From NCBI RefSeq assembly GCF_905220365.1, contig NC_061141.1, positions 3,603,501 to 3,667,500 on the forward strand: a stretch of 64,000 nucleotides of DNA, written 5' to 3'. The translations under genes were made by a program, and so were the position numbers. The stretch comes from Vanessa cardui. Lineage: Eukaryota > Arthropoda > Insecta > Lepidoptera > Nymphalidae. Shown here piece by piece: positions 1 through 9,680 of this stretch (within the stretch, counting starts at the first letter, position 1; every line of letters begins with the position of its first letter). Under the pieces are notes generated by a model. It had not been told where the DNA came from. It saw only the letters and a program-made list of their open reading frames with translations, and ran no database searches.

Positions 1-2437
1 CAAAAATAACAAAATGGCATACAACCATTATATCGTTCGAAATAATTATGCAAGAAACAGTGGTTACGCACACACAGTTAAAAAAAAAATCTAAGTGTAC
101 TTCACACGGAATTGTAAATATCAATATAAACGGTGTTCTATGACTTCACATCTTTGTGCGGAGTGGGTAGACAAAAGAGCAATGTTGACAGTTGATGACG
201 TACGAAAATATAGAGGCGGCATATTTTTATTTAACTGTAAGGTACAGATAGCAAAAAAAATCTTTCATATTTTTTTATGTGTTGTAAAGTAAATACTTTT
301 TTTATTGATAATATTTAATGATTTTTTTTTAAGTTGATTAGTTGTTTTCTAATACCCTCTTGCTATGCAATAATATACGCCAACCCAGTCAATTCTAACA
401 GTTCAAATGTGTGAATATGATTATTGACATTTTGCTACTACGAGTATGATTATTAAATTGTCTTCTTTTAAAGCAGGTTTAACTACGAAGTACATCTATA
501 CTCTATTTCAACCAAAAAAGGAGAAAAGCCAAATAAACAACATTTGACAGCATGACAGCAGATTGACGCGTGATCATTGGTCGAGAGCTCGATTACTTTA
601 TGTTATTCACTATGGATATCTGAAAAAAATTTTTGAACGTCTACGAAACTGTCATCGGAATTATGGAAGTAAAATTATATATACGTAGTTAGAAGTATAA
701 GTTATAGTGTTATTTTTAATAAAGATTTACTAATCATAAACTACTATAACTTTAAACAAAATATTATTCTATACATATAATATAATACATACATACATAT
801 AAATTAGATATTGTTTGAAGATATTAATATGATAGTGTTCTTGTGTTATTTTATTTCTAATCTAATCTGTCAAAATTTTGACATAAGGTTATGTCAAAAT
901 CAAAAAACGAACAAATTAAAAAAAATAGCAAGTGACATTGGCGAAATAATCGGTGCCATTTAAGCACAAATAAATACATTGTGATGTCGTAAAAACCAAT
1001 GTATTCATTTATATATTTACGTCTGATACAAATCTGAAATAAACAGACAATTTGTGACAGTTACAAAGGTTTACGCACGAACCTATATTGTAATGTAAAT
1101 GTTGCATTTAATTTTAAATAATACATACAAGTTCTATGACCTAAATGATGAAATAGTTTTAGAATGTGCACACGCCTTGTTTTACATCCTTAGGATGTAT
1201 AGCAGGGAAATGTAACTTTAAAACGTTAATATAAAGCAAATATTGTTTAATTTTGCAACTTTTTTTAAAATGTGTGTTTTCAATACAATTTTTTAAGTAA
1301 GCAACATTGTTCAACATTGGCGGGAAATTGAAGGATGTCGTCTGAATTTGCTGGAACCGGGAGCATTGTTATAACTTTATCTTATATTACTGTTTTTTTT
1401 TAAATATATTGCTTAACTCTACTAATAAAGAAAAACGTAATTAATCAACAAGTATATACAGTTGAATATAATATTATGTTATTTATATCTTGAAAAATTA
1501 TTAATAATATAAACATGAATTACTTAATATACTTAAAACATAAATATTTTTTCATAGATAACTAGTATCATATGTAGGACTATAAGCAAGTCGACTAGGA
1601 CGGGTCATCTCCTGTTTCATTAAACATTAGGCATCTTAGTGTAGCATTTATATGTGTTTTGCTGTTGACACAGTGTATATATATAATTTAAAGTTTTCAG
1701 TAAACAGCATTGTTGGGTAGATAACCATTTATGTATGGCTTTATATTATTTGTTATACTAGCATTGTTCCGCTATTACTCTCGCATATGAACTCATATTT
1801 TATGCTTTTTTAATTATAACACTATCAAGGAACATATAAGCTTTAATCAATGATTTCTAGAAAGTTCGTCCCACGTAGAATCTAAAGCTGACGATAAATG
1901 AACGCTGGGTGGTCCGTAGTCCATCGAATACCGTATCCAAATATCGCATTGTAGCGCGCGGGACTTAGCACAAATACAATAGAAGCTGACAGTTCGATGT
2001 GTTTGCACTGACTGTTGGTTTTACTGACAAAAGTTCCACTTGCGTCATATTGTATTTACGTCGTACCTCATGTACTTACACTCATTAAGATCGCGAAGAT
2101 GGTGTCAAAGTACTTAAAATTTTTCGTAAGCAAGTTTGAATTGTTGACAGTAAACTTGTTAAATTATTTGACAAAATTATGTTATCGTTTTAAGTAACAT
2201 TATTTTGTATGTAATCTGCCTTAAGTGTTCAGGTTATGCCTATATATATGTTGTTACGAAAACATTCAACGTTTTAATTCGTTTTATCTTTGAATTAATT
2301 TTTTTGATCGACACGTACCCATAATCGGGTGGCTATCTTAATATACAATTTTGGTTCGGATTTTAAATCCTTAAAACTAAGCAACAACAGATACTCATGT
2401 AGGTAATGCGGATAATAATGAAATAAATTGATATCAT
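1..2437. other. AT-rich unique DNA, no gene seen
   Basis: No supported gene or known repeat. A perfect 14 bp palindrome GTCAAAATTTTGAC lies at 869-882, followed by another ATGTCAAAAT at 891. A short hairpin pairs ATACATTG with CAATGTAT around 974-1006. The stretch 1863-2010 is GC-richer than its surroundings (GTAGCGCGCGGGAC near 1955) and is not explained by any family here. The 65- and 60-codon open frames at 95-292 and 2015-2197 have no recognisable domain and are best read as chance. Confidence 0.6.
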
Positions 2438-2690
2438 CCTCCTGCCCTTATCCCATTTTTATTTGGGGTCGGCGCATCATGTATTCTTCTCTAATAACAG
2501 AGAAGCTGTCGGAATCATTTCACAAGTAAAATTCTTGCCTTTCACACAATCCATCCAGCGTTTCTTTGGTCGTCTCCAACCACTATATCCATCTACATCC
2601 ATGCTCAAGACCTTCCTCACAACATGGTCCTCATTCCTCCGTATAATATGCTCATACTATGCCGGATATATAAGTCATAATATTCTTTAT
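2438..2690 (-). mobile_element. K1: 3' end of a LINE reverse-transcriptase ORF
   Basis: On the minus strand this reads through a peptide containing EDHVVRKVLSMDVDGY followed by RRPKKRWMDCVK. This is the pattern at the C-terminus of many lepidopteran RTE-like LINE polyproteins (VxRKVLxM..GRRxRGRPKxRWxDC). The frame ends in TGA and is followed by a 3' tail reading GACCCCAAATAAAAATGGGA and then GAGGATGAT. An in-frame stop lies just upstream, so this is a dead, 5'-truncated copy. It shares its 3' tail with the copy at 4580-4755. The exact clade is inferred. Confidence 0.7.
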
Positions 2691-2968
2691 GCAAGTACGC
2701 CAATAAAAGCACATTCGAATTGTTTTGTAACTCTTTCGAATTAAAAGTAATGCTATCATCGGTTCAGAAAATAGCTTTTCTGTATGCAGATTGTAAAGAA
2801 TTTAAATTTCCACTGTTTTTTAAACATTTAAATACCAGGTACCGAGTCCAACATGGTCTATGTTGTCTTAAAATTTAAGTACGCATTAAAACTTCACCAA
2901 AATTAGTCGATTATTAGAATTTAAATAATTGTATTTAATTAACATGACGTATTTTTTAAATGTAACTA

Positions 2969-3092
2969 TAAGTTTCTTGCTGGTTCTTCTCGGTAGAATC
3001 TTCTTTCCGAACCGGTGGTAGCTTCACTTAATTGTAAAATGACGATTCAAAAGTGCTTGTAAAAGCCTACTTGAATAAAGTTTGAAAAAAAA
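2969..3092 (+). mobile_element. LINE-D 3' end fragment
   Basis: It reads TTCTTGCTGGTTCTTCTCGG, then TTTCCGAACCGGTGGTAGC, then AAAAGTGCTTGTAAAAGCC and TTGAATAAAGTTTG. The same series of blocks occurs at 30186-30345 (minus), 42839-43012 (minus), 50628-50745 (plus), 51945-52030 (plus) and inside 49574-49682. This is a widespread lepidopteran non-LTR 3' end. Its natural tail is a run of TTTGAT units, here degraded to an A-rich run. Confidence 0.75.
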
Positions 3093-3461
3093 ATCGGTGC
3101 CAATTAGAATTAAAAAAAAAAATGAACTCGAATAAATAATTTCTTAAATGACAATGACTTATTTAAAAACATTGCATCCTTTAAAATGAATTTATAACAA
3201 TTAATAACGTATCAAGCGCATTTAATATCCGAAGAAAAGTAAACACTATTAAACTCCTCAAACGCGAGATAACGAGAGATCGTATTTAAATCTCCAATTC
3301 TTAGCGGACAGAGCATTAATAAGTCGAAGGGTCATTAGAATCCTAAATGTCGTTTATCTGATTAAGGCATATGATAAGTGGTCCAGTGACGAGATGAGGT
3401 ACAACGACTACGAGATTATACGACGGATTTTAACGAATGTGGAGCATTGCGCTTTAATTAT
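3093..3461. other. AT-rich DNA, nothing recognised
   Basis: Unique-looking sequence between LINE-D and element G. No gene or repeat is recognised. Confidence 0.5.
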
Positions 3462-3612
3462 TTTATAACTAGCTCTATCCGTGACTTTGCACGGGTTCGA
3501 ATTAAAAAAAAAAGTAAATTTGAAGCCTGAGTCACTCCGTATTACGTCAGACAGTAAAAATACCATCAAAATCCGGTACAGTCGAAACAAACAGATAGAC
3601 AGACAAAATTTG
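3462..3612 (+). mobile_element. Element G (RTE-like tail), copy 1
   Basis: It opens with TAGCTCTATCCGTGACTTTG and ends with AAACAAACAGATAGACAGAC. The reverse-complement copy at 15885-16040 shares the order of blocks: a segment corresponding to CCTGAGTCACTCC, an AAAATCCGG/AAAATCGGTCC block and a GACAGAC tract. The ORFs on both strands here are shadows of this repeat. Confidence 0.6.
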
Positions 3613-3867
3613 TACAAAATGTTATTTTGGAATGTGTTGGAATATGCATTGAATAAAAAGCGGTTATTTTTATATTACAAATAGAAACTCAAATTATATT
3701 ATATGTATAGATTGGATTAATTTGGTAAATTGTGAATTTTTCAAGTAATAGGCATTTTAATTATGTATCATAATGATTAGAATTAAAATGCATTACGAAC
3801 TGATTACTGATGCCTTGATCAACCTAGGTAGGTCAACGCATCACAAATTATATCCCCAAATTAGTAC

Positions 3868-3960
3868 TTAGTGCTGTTGCATTCTGGTTTGAAACGTGAG
3901 TGAGCCAATTTAACTTGCATAAGAAATGATCATCTTAGTCCTCAAGGATGGCAGCGATTA
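3868..3960 (+). repeat. Repeat-B, decayed fragment
   Basis: Blocks TCTGGTTTGAAACGTGAGTG, AGCCAATTTAACT and CATCTTAGTCCTCAAGG correspond to the middle of Repeat-B (TCCGGTTTGAAGGGTGAGTG, GCCAGTGTAACT, CATCTTAGTTCCCAAGG). Both ends are lost. Confidence 0.55.
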
Positions 3961-3965
3961 ACTTT

Positions 3966-4579
3966 CTTTAGCAATTTTCCTTTGCACAGTGGTATACACC
4001 TGACGATGGACTGACCAATTTTGAAATGGCGAAATGGTATACAATATTTACTTTATATATTTCTGTGTGTATTTGTTTAGTAGTACTAGTTGAAATAGAA
4101 AACAATAGGAGGATCTGCATGTATTGGTATATATGTAATCTCATAATACATTAGCAGAAGATGTCTTAAGCCAGTAGTGAAACATATACAGGCTGATACT
4201 TAAATAGGCCTGTAAGAGCTACTACTCAAATATAACTTAAAGAACATCACTAATTATAATAAATCTATAATCCGACAATACCGTAACTAGGGCAGTTCCT
4301 ACTCAATTTTCGATTTAATCTCAGATCTGTGAATGAGTCAACTAACCTACCACATTACAGGTGCTCTCATTGTTAGAGATTAAATACATCGATAGGATGA
4401 CAATCTGTGACGTCTGTTTGCCTGCCTGACCTCCTCGTGGAAGATTTATCTCAATTCCAAACAATGGTATTAACCATCGTTGTGCATTTGTTACCGTCTT
4501 AGATGTTTAAGATACGGAACTCAGAAATTAATGATTTATTTTTGTTTCATTTGATGTTATTTAATGAGTTATTATCACT
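3966..4579. other. AT-rich DNA, nothing recognised
   Basis: No supported gene, RNA or repeat. Confidence 0.5.
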
Positions 4580-4755
4580 GCTTTTAATAAATTTATCAAG
4601 AGGAAGGTAACGATAGAGAAAGGGATCGATGGATGGAACGACGATATGGATGGAAAGAAAGTTACTTGTGCGATGACGTCAAAGAAGAATGGAAGAATAA
4701 ATGCTGATAATAAATAAAATTGGGATATGTATATTAGGATGATGATGATGTTGAT
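4580..4755 (+). mobile_element. K2: second LINE 3' end, same family as K1
   Basis: The plus strand encodes a short peptide DGKKVTCAMTSKKNGRINAD ending in TAA, aligning in order with the KGKNFTCEMIPT region of K1. The 3' tail AATAAAATTGGGATA followed by GGATGATGATGATG matches the K1 tail. It is a truncated, inactive 3' end with a GAT-rich microsatellite tail. Confidence 0.6.
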
Positions 4756-5309
4756 AATAATGAGAATTGCAAATTATTGAATTGGTAATAATTCCGTTAA
4801 ACGGAACGTTAAATTAGTCACCTTGACGTCATAGTAAACATAATTAGTTGTGTGTGTAGTAATTATTTCTTGTGATTTAAAAATAATTTTATTGATAGAA
4901 GGCTTTGTCATACGTGAAAATATTTAGATTCGCTTTATTTGTTTAAATATGTTTGCAGTAATTAAAAGTATCTTTCTCTTTTTCTTTCATCTAGGTCAGC
5001 CCTTTTATATGTAATGAAGGAAGATAATAAATATAAATTAAAATAGTTACTATAGAAAACTTATGCTGCTAGCATTCTTTCCACCATTTCACGTGGCTAA
5101 GATATATAGGTACGGTAACTATATTTAATTCATATTTGTATATATTTAAGCATTTCATATTATTAATTCTTAAGTTAGTAAAATGATTATGGTATAATAA
5201 ATATTTAAATATGAATTAATATAATTTCTTAGTGAAAAGAAAAGATAACAATATTTGTATAGCTTTAAAAAATGTGTTACTTTTTAACTTTATATCACCT
5301 GTACACATC
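4756..5309. other. AT-rich DNA, nothing recognised
   Basis: No supported gene or repeat. A TTGACGTCATAG motif lies near 4822, most likely by chance. Confidence 0.45.
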
Positions 5310-5527
5310 ATTCAACTGGGCAATAACCTCTTAAAGAGAAGATTTGGAGCATACCTCGCTGATCCGCTGCGGATTGGCTATACGTATACAAATGTAGATT
5401 TATATCCGACACAGTTGTGCCAGATTCCTCTCGAAGTTTCCATGAATTATAAACTCAAATTAAGTACGAGAAATACATTTATTGCTTATCCGATTTTGAA
5501 CCGACGATCTTCAGTTGATATCCACGT
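5310..5527 (-). mobile_element. SINE-A, old decayed copy
   Basis: On the minus strand the order of SINE-A blocks can be followed from head to tail. There is a box-B-like remnant complementary to GATTTTGAACCGACGATC, a block complementary to ATGAATTATAAACTCAAATT, and a tail block complementary to AAAGAGAAGATTTGGAGC. Divergence is high and the box A head is lost. The 136-codon ORF at 5232-5642 runs across this SINE and the next and is not a gene. Confidence 0.55.
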
Positions 5528-5540
5528 ATCCATTACAAAC

Positions 5541-5829
5541 AACCATAGCCTGCAAATTTCCCACTGTTGGGCTATTCCTCTTCTCTATTTTTGGAGAGAA
5601 GGTTTGGAGCATATTCCACCACGCTGTTCCAATGCAGGTTAGTGGAATACACATGTGGCAGAATTTCTATGAAATTAGTTACATGCAGATTTCCTCACGA
5701 TGCTTTCCTTCACCGCCGAGTACGAGATGAAACAATAAAGCACATGAATATTCAGTGCCGCTTGCCTGGGTTTGAACCAGCAATAATCGGTTAAGATGCA
5801 TGCGTTCTAACCACTGGGTCATCTCGGCC
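5541..5829 (-). mobile_element. SINE-A, near full length with perfect TSD
   Basis: tRNA-derived SINE in minus orientation. The tRNA-like head is at the right, with a box A related to TGGCCCAGTGG and a box B like GGTTCAAACCC. The body passes through GTGCTT, CTCGGCGGTGAAGGAAA and CATCGTGAGGAAA-like blocks to the conserved 3' end CAGTGGGAAATTTACAGGC (slightly mutated). It is flanked by a perfect 12 bp TSD ATCCATTACAAA at 5528-5539 and 5830-5841, showing LINE-machinery insertion. Confidence 0.88.
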
Positions 5830-5841
5830 ATCCATTACAAA

Positions 5842-6709
5842 AACAAAAAACAATTCAGAAAAAAAGGTTGATTAAGAGTGTTGCACAATGGACTTATGGC
5901 TAATTAGCCATCTCTTCCAGACAAACCACTTTGAGAGAGATTTTTAAAACCTACTCGGTAGGCGATATTTAATATATTCATTTGATATTCTACCATCGAA
6001 AAGTGTTAATTAAATTATTTAATATATTACGGTTTATGACCGTTGTGTTATTCATGAGAGAAATAAATATATATTTATTTAACCTCAACAAGGCCACTCG
6101 AGATAACGGCATCTAAAATTTTGCCTATTAAAATACGACACTGCTTTTCAACGACCTTCATAAACAAACCCTAATAGTTCTGGTTTAAACACAATCAATA
6201 ATGGCTAAGTTATGATCGATGCTAAATCCTTAATAGACATTTATTTTTATGTTTTCACGTTACGATATTCAAATTCGATATTAGAATACTAGTTATATTT
6301 AATAATACAGCAATCGGCATAAGTTAGTATCGACATACATCAGTAAAAACACAAATTCATATTAATATGTAGAAAACTAAAAAAAAATAGTTTTTTTTAT
6401 ACTTTGAAAGAGTTGTAACAACGGACAAAACATATAAAGACAAATTAAATTATGAAAGTACATATATTTGTAAATAGTAGGTATGATAGTACACTAAGTG
6501 TCACACCCAACTTCGTACACTGACATCGTAATATCTATACAACCTTATCTCTTCTGCTGTTGAAGTTTAAATTATTTAAAATCCTTAGTGAGCATCTTTT
6601 TAGAGAGTAACTAAGCTTAAGTTCAAGTCAATCTGACATTTCATGGAGATTTCGTTTCAAATTCAAATTAAGTTATATTACAAAATATTTAGATTTTTTT
6701 TAAATGAGA
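5842..6709. other. AT-rich DNA, nothing recognised
   Basis: Unique-looking sequence with no supported gene, RNA or known repeat. Confidence 0.5.
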
Positions 6710-6845
6710 CAACATCACATACATTACTGTGATCCCAATGTAAGTAGCTAAAGCACTTGTGTTATAGAAAAATCGGAAGTGACGACGGTACCACAAACAC
6801 CCAGACCCGAGACAACATAGAAAACTAATTATAATTTACATCGAC
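6710..6845 (-). mobile_element. SINE-C, 5'-truncated copy
   Basis: It contains the body and 3' end of SINE-C: GAGACAACATCACATACATT, TGATCCCAATGTAAGTAGC, GGTACCACAAACACCCAGAC, and ACATCGACTC next to the missing box B. The tRNA-like head present at 8436-8653 is absent. Confidence 0.75.
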
Positions 6846-7248
6846 TCATGCAACAATATTAATGTTTTAAATTAATCTTAATATTATTTTAAAATATTAA
6901 CGATATTCTAGCTTGCTTAAATAGTACTTATCATAGTTATTACGTCAGAACAAATATAACACACAACGCAGACCACAATTTCAAGACACTAGAAAGTAAT
7001 ATTGACTCTAAATTTATAGTACCTAAAGGACCATAATTGCATATCACAGTAAGTCAGTTATCATCACGAATGAAGTCAGCACAAGCTTACAATCAGCACT
7101 AAAACAATTAACCAAAATGAAATACAAAGCAATTAAATTCTTAATTAGTTGATGAAAACATTTTAGGTTTTAAAACCGTAACTGGTATGCACAGTTTATG
7201 TACTTCAAAGGCATCAACATTCCCTAACAATATATAGCTATCTGTATA
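6846..7248. other. AT-rich DNA, nothing recognised
   Basis: No supported feature. Confidence 0.45.
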
Positions 7249-7249
7249 A

Positions 7250-7492
7250 AACAGATCATTAAGGAAATATTTCAACACAAAACCGTTTTATCGATATCGA
7301 ATCGATGGCTATCGTAAATCGATTGAGATTAGCTACCAAAATGCGCCATCGATTAATCACTCGATTCCACAATGGGTGCTTTCTATTTGGGACAAAATGA
7401 ATTTCTCTGCGATTGGGTTATTTATTTCGGCCAGCGTAGCAGGTGTGCTCTTGAATTATACAGCCTGTTGTATTTTAACAATGGAATCTATT
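7250..7492 (+). other. 81-codon open frame with a transmembrane-like end; possible exon or gene relic
   Basis: A frame without stops runs from after a TAA at 7247-7249 to a TAA at 7493-7495. The only internal methionines are near the end, the first at 7397-7399. The last residues read KMNFSAIGLFISASVAGVLL then NYTACCILTMESI. This hydrophobic segment followed by LLNYT reminds me of the conserved helix of SLC35-type nucleotide-sugar transporters (xxSCxMGFxLNYSxFLCTQ), but the diagnostic NSALTT motif does not follow. It could be an exon piece, a pseudogene relic or chance. No clear splice sites support it. The 5' part overlaps a TATCGATA cluster, which argues against coding there. Confidence 0.25.
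7286..7365. promoter_or_regulatory. Cluster of TATCGATA/ATCGAT motifs (DREF/BEAF-like)
   Basis: A perfect TATCGATA lies at 7289-7296, with further ATCGA motifs (AATCGATGG, AAATCGATTG, CATCGATTAA, CTCGATTCC) in the next 70 bases. In Drosophila, DREF binds TATCGATA and BEAF-32 binds clustered CGATA at promoters and domain borders. Function here is inferred from motif density only. Confidence 0.35.
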
Positions 7493-7495
7493 TAA

Positions 7496-8418
7496 TATTT
7501 TTTTTTATTAAATTTTCATTTGTATTTTTAAAGTTGAAGATTTTTTGTAGTAACAATAAATCGAGCAAAATTTATTTTTGTTTATTTATAAAAACAATGA
7601 ATCGTTATATATTTTATATAGTTCCTTATGTATCTTTCGTTGTCATGATAATTTAATTTATCATTTTGATTTTTTAATTTTTTTTTTATCAAAACAATAC
7701 GAATTAGTACTAACATAAAAAACAATTGATACAAAACTGTTAGTTTAGTACATGATACAAAACGGCTTAGTTTATTGAAAAAAAATTATAATATGTTATG
7801 AATAATGATAAATAAAAACACTCTGTATAAAATCTTTACATACAAAACACGTTGTATAAGAATATTATTAATTTGAAATTTGTTACAGCCTATACTTAAC
7901 GCGCTATCGTTGAGGCTTGCCGCGTCTATACATCATACATAAGGTTTTACTAAAATGATTTCTATCACAAGTATATAAGGTCGATTATGTAAATGGCATA
8001 ATTTATGCAGTGTGAGAATAAACTTGAATCATACTTGTATTTATCGTCAGCTATGATTATGTATTGTAAATTTGACAATTCTAATGAGCAACGCTTCTAA
8101 GAATGTTTTATTCGCTGTTGATAAAATAATCCACAATTTATAAAAGTATATTTCATACTTTCTACTTTTATTCAAAAATGGTAATTCTTTACGTCTGTCA
8201 ACGTTACTTACTATCTTTTTGTAATAAATAAGTTTATTTTTACATTTGTGTATGTTAATGATTTATATATTTTTAATTTTAGTTTCATTTTATTAAGTTA
8301 CATTTTCTTAATTGAATTAAACATTAGATGGCGTGTATGTTGAATGTAATTTAACGTATTTATTTTTAATGTACACTGTAGGAAAGCAATTCATATTACA
8401 TATTATATAGTATTGTAA
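7496..8418. other. AT-rich DNA, nothing recognised
   Basis: Very AT-rich sequence. The 94-codon ORF at 7372-7656 covers part of it and of the frame above and is low-complexity Phe/Ile/Tyr. No supported gene. Confidence 0.5.
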
Positions 8419-8435
8419 ATAAATAAATATAAATA

Positions 8436-8653
8436 TGAGACAACATCACATACATTACTCTGATCCCAATGTAAGCAGCTAAAGCACTTGTGTTATGAAA
8501 ATCAGAAGTAACGACGGTACCACAAACACCCAGACCCAAGACAACATAGAAAACTAACGGTAATCTACATCGACTTGGCCGGGAATCGAACCCGGGACCA
8601 CAGAGTGGCGTACCCATGAAAACCGGTGTACACACCACTCGACCATGGAGGTC
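8436..8653 (-). mobile_element. SINE-C, near full-length copy
   Basis: On the minus strand it opens GACCTCCATGGTCGAGTGG (box A TGGTCGAGTGG), with box B GGTTCGATTCC about 45 bases later. The body runs through GATGTAGATTACCGTTAG, the GGGTGTTTGTGGTACCGTC block and TTACATTGGGATCA to a tail of TATTTA repeats (8419-8435 on the plus strand). A short direct repeat of ATTGTATTAAAGTA lies just outside the head at 8662-8691. The tRNA-like promoter and A/T-rich tail make this a tRNA-derived SINE. Confidence 0.82.
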
Positions 8654-8746
8654 GTCAAATTGTATTAAAGTATTAAATATTGTATTAAAGTACATTTATA
8701 AATACCAGCCATGTTATTGAACTCCGTAATCAAAACCGAAACTGAT

Positions 8747-8820
8747 AACAACGAAAGCCTGTAAATTCCTCACTGCCGTGCTAAGGCCTCCCCTCCCTTT
8801 GAGGAGAAGGTTTGGAATAT
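8747..8820 (-). mobile_element. SINE-A 3' fragment
   Basis: Only the last 75 bases of SINE-A are present, complementary to GCCTGTAAATTCCTCACTG and GAGGAGAAGGTTTGGAATAT. It breaks off at a junction with the 5' broken end of the Repeat-B copy at 8821. Confidence 0.75.
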
Positions 8821-9020
8821 ATTCATATGGGCCACCAAGTGATCATCACAGCCCATAGACAATGGCGCAACATTGACCATTCCTTTCATCGCCAATTCGT
8901 CACCAACCTTGGGAGCCAAGATGCTATGTCCCTTGTGTCTATAGTTACACTGGCTCACACACCCTTCAAACCGGAACAAAACAATACCAAGTACTGTTGT
9001 TTGGCGATATAATATCTGAT
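8821..9020 (-). repeat. Repeat-B, segment 1 (interrupted by SINE-A)
   Basis: On the plus strand it reads ATATGGGCCACCAAGTGATC, then ACCAACCTTGGGAGCCAAG, TTACACTGGCTCACAC, CCCTTCAAACCGGAAC and TTGTTTGGCGATATAATATC. The remainder of the same copy continues at 9352-9396 after a SINE-A insertion. The ORFs on both strands at 8770-9012 are shadows. Confidence 0.82.
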
Positions 9021-9342
9021 AAGATATAAGAGTAGAGATGGCCCAGTGGTTAGAACGCGTGCATCTTAACCGATGATTGCGGGTTCAAACCCAGGCAAGC
9101 ACCGCTGATTCAAGTGCTTAATTTGTCTTTATAATTCATCTCGTGCTCAGCGGTGAAGGAAAACATCGTGAGGAAACCTGCATGTGACAAATTTCATATA
9201 AATTCTGCCACATTTGTATTCCACCAATCCGCATTTAAACAGCGTGGTGGAATATGTTCCAAACATTCTCCTCAAAGGGAGAGGAGGCCTTTGGCCCAGC
9301 AGTGGGAATTTACAGGCTGTTGTTGTTGTTTGTTGTTGTTGT
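9021..9342 (+). mobile_element. SINE-A, full-length, inserted in Repeat-B
   Basis: Complete SINE-A: box A TGGCCCAGTGG near 9038, box B GGTTCAAACCC near 9082, body with GGTGAAGGAAAACATCGTGA and GCGTGGTGGAATATGTTCC, 3' end GCAGTGGGAATTTACAGGCT, and a TTG-repeat tail. It is flanked by a perfect 9 bp duplication ATATCTGAT at 9012-9020 and 9343-9351, which is also the expected sequence of Repeat-B at that point. The first ~14 bases after the TSD are non-canonical. Confidence 0.9.
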
Positions 9343-9351
9343 ATATCTGAT

Positions 9352-9396
9352 GGAATGGGTACCCACCCTGACGGGCTTGCACAATGCCTACTTTAT
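9352..9396 (-). repeat. Repeat-B, segment 2 (end of the copy split by SINE-A)
   Basis: It reads GGAATGGGTACCCACCCTGA, CGGGCTTGCACAATGCCTAC on the plus strand, the distal end of Repeat-B (GTGGTACCTACCCAGACGGG, CTTGCACAAAGCCCTACC). It completes the copy begun at 8821. Confidence 0.78.
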
Positions 9397-9419
9397 TGCC
9401 TAAGACATGAAAACTAATA

Positions 9420-9462
9420 CCCTAAAACGCAAGTAAAGCCGCGGGCGACTACTAGTATACCA
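9420..9462 (+). mobile_element. RTE-like terminal fragment
   Basis: It reads AACGCAAGTAAAGCCGCGGG then CGACTACTAGTATACC. The block resembles GCAAAGCCGCGGGCTACAAT at 43336, the end of a family F element. Only the terminal part is present. Confidence 0.45.
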
Positions 9463-9488
9463 TAATTAACTGAGAGTAACAATCAAGA

Positions 9489-9591
9489 GTTTATAATTAA
9501 TCTCGTGGTCTGCGGTGAAGAGAAACGTCACAAGTAAACCTGTATATGTCACATGAAATTATGCCACAGGTTTGTCTAACCTGCATTGAAG
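9489..9591 (+). mobile_element. SINE-A, decayed internal fragment
   Basis: Blocks TTTATAATTAATCTCGTGG, TGCGGTGAAGAGAAACGTC and ACATGAAATTATGCCACAGG match the SINE-A body in order. Head and tail are gone. Confidence 0.6.
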
Positions 9592-9608
9592 GTTTTTTAT
9601 AACATAGC

Positions 9609-9680
9609 TAAGCCATATGATAACGTGATGGTAAGTTGTCAACACCGTCCATAGATGTTGATACTGTATGTTAATAACTA
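9609..9680 (-). repeat. Repeat-B, segment 1 (interrupted by element F)
   Basis: On the plus strand it reads ACGTGATGGTAAGTTGTCAA, CACCGTCCATAGATG and ATACTGTATGTTAATAAC, matching the A-rich-side half of Repeat-B. The other half resumes near 9840 after an F element. Confidence 0.6.

Noticed and set aside
869..900. Palindrome GTCAAAATTTTGAC with a nearby repeat
   Set aside because: Short AT-rich palindromes of this size are expected in DNA this AT-rich, and nothing around it supports a transposon end.
5232..5642. The 136-codon ORF, longest in the window
   Set aside because: It runs through two adjacent SINE-A copies on the opposite strand. The peptide is the SINE translated, with no domain.
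9029..9100. tRNA gene suggested by box A and box B
   Set aside because: The same boxes head about twenty SINE-A copies and are followed by the SINE body. The cloverleaf is not complete, so it is a SINE head, not a tRNA gene.
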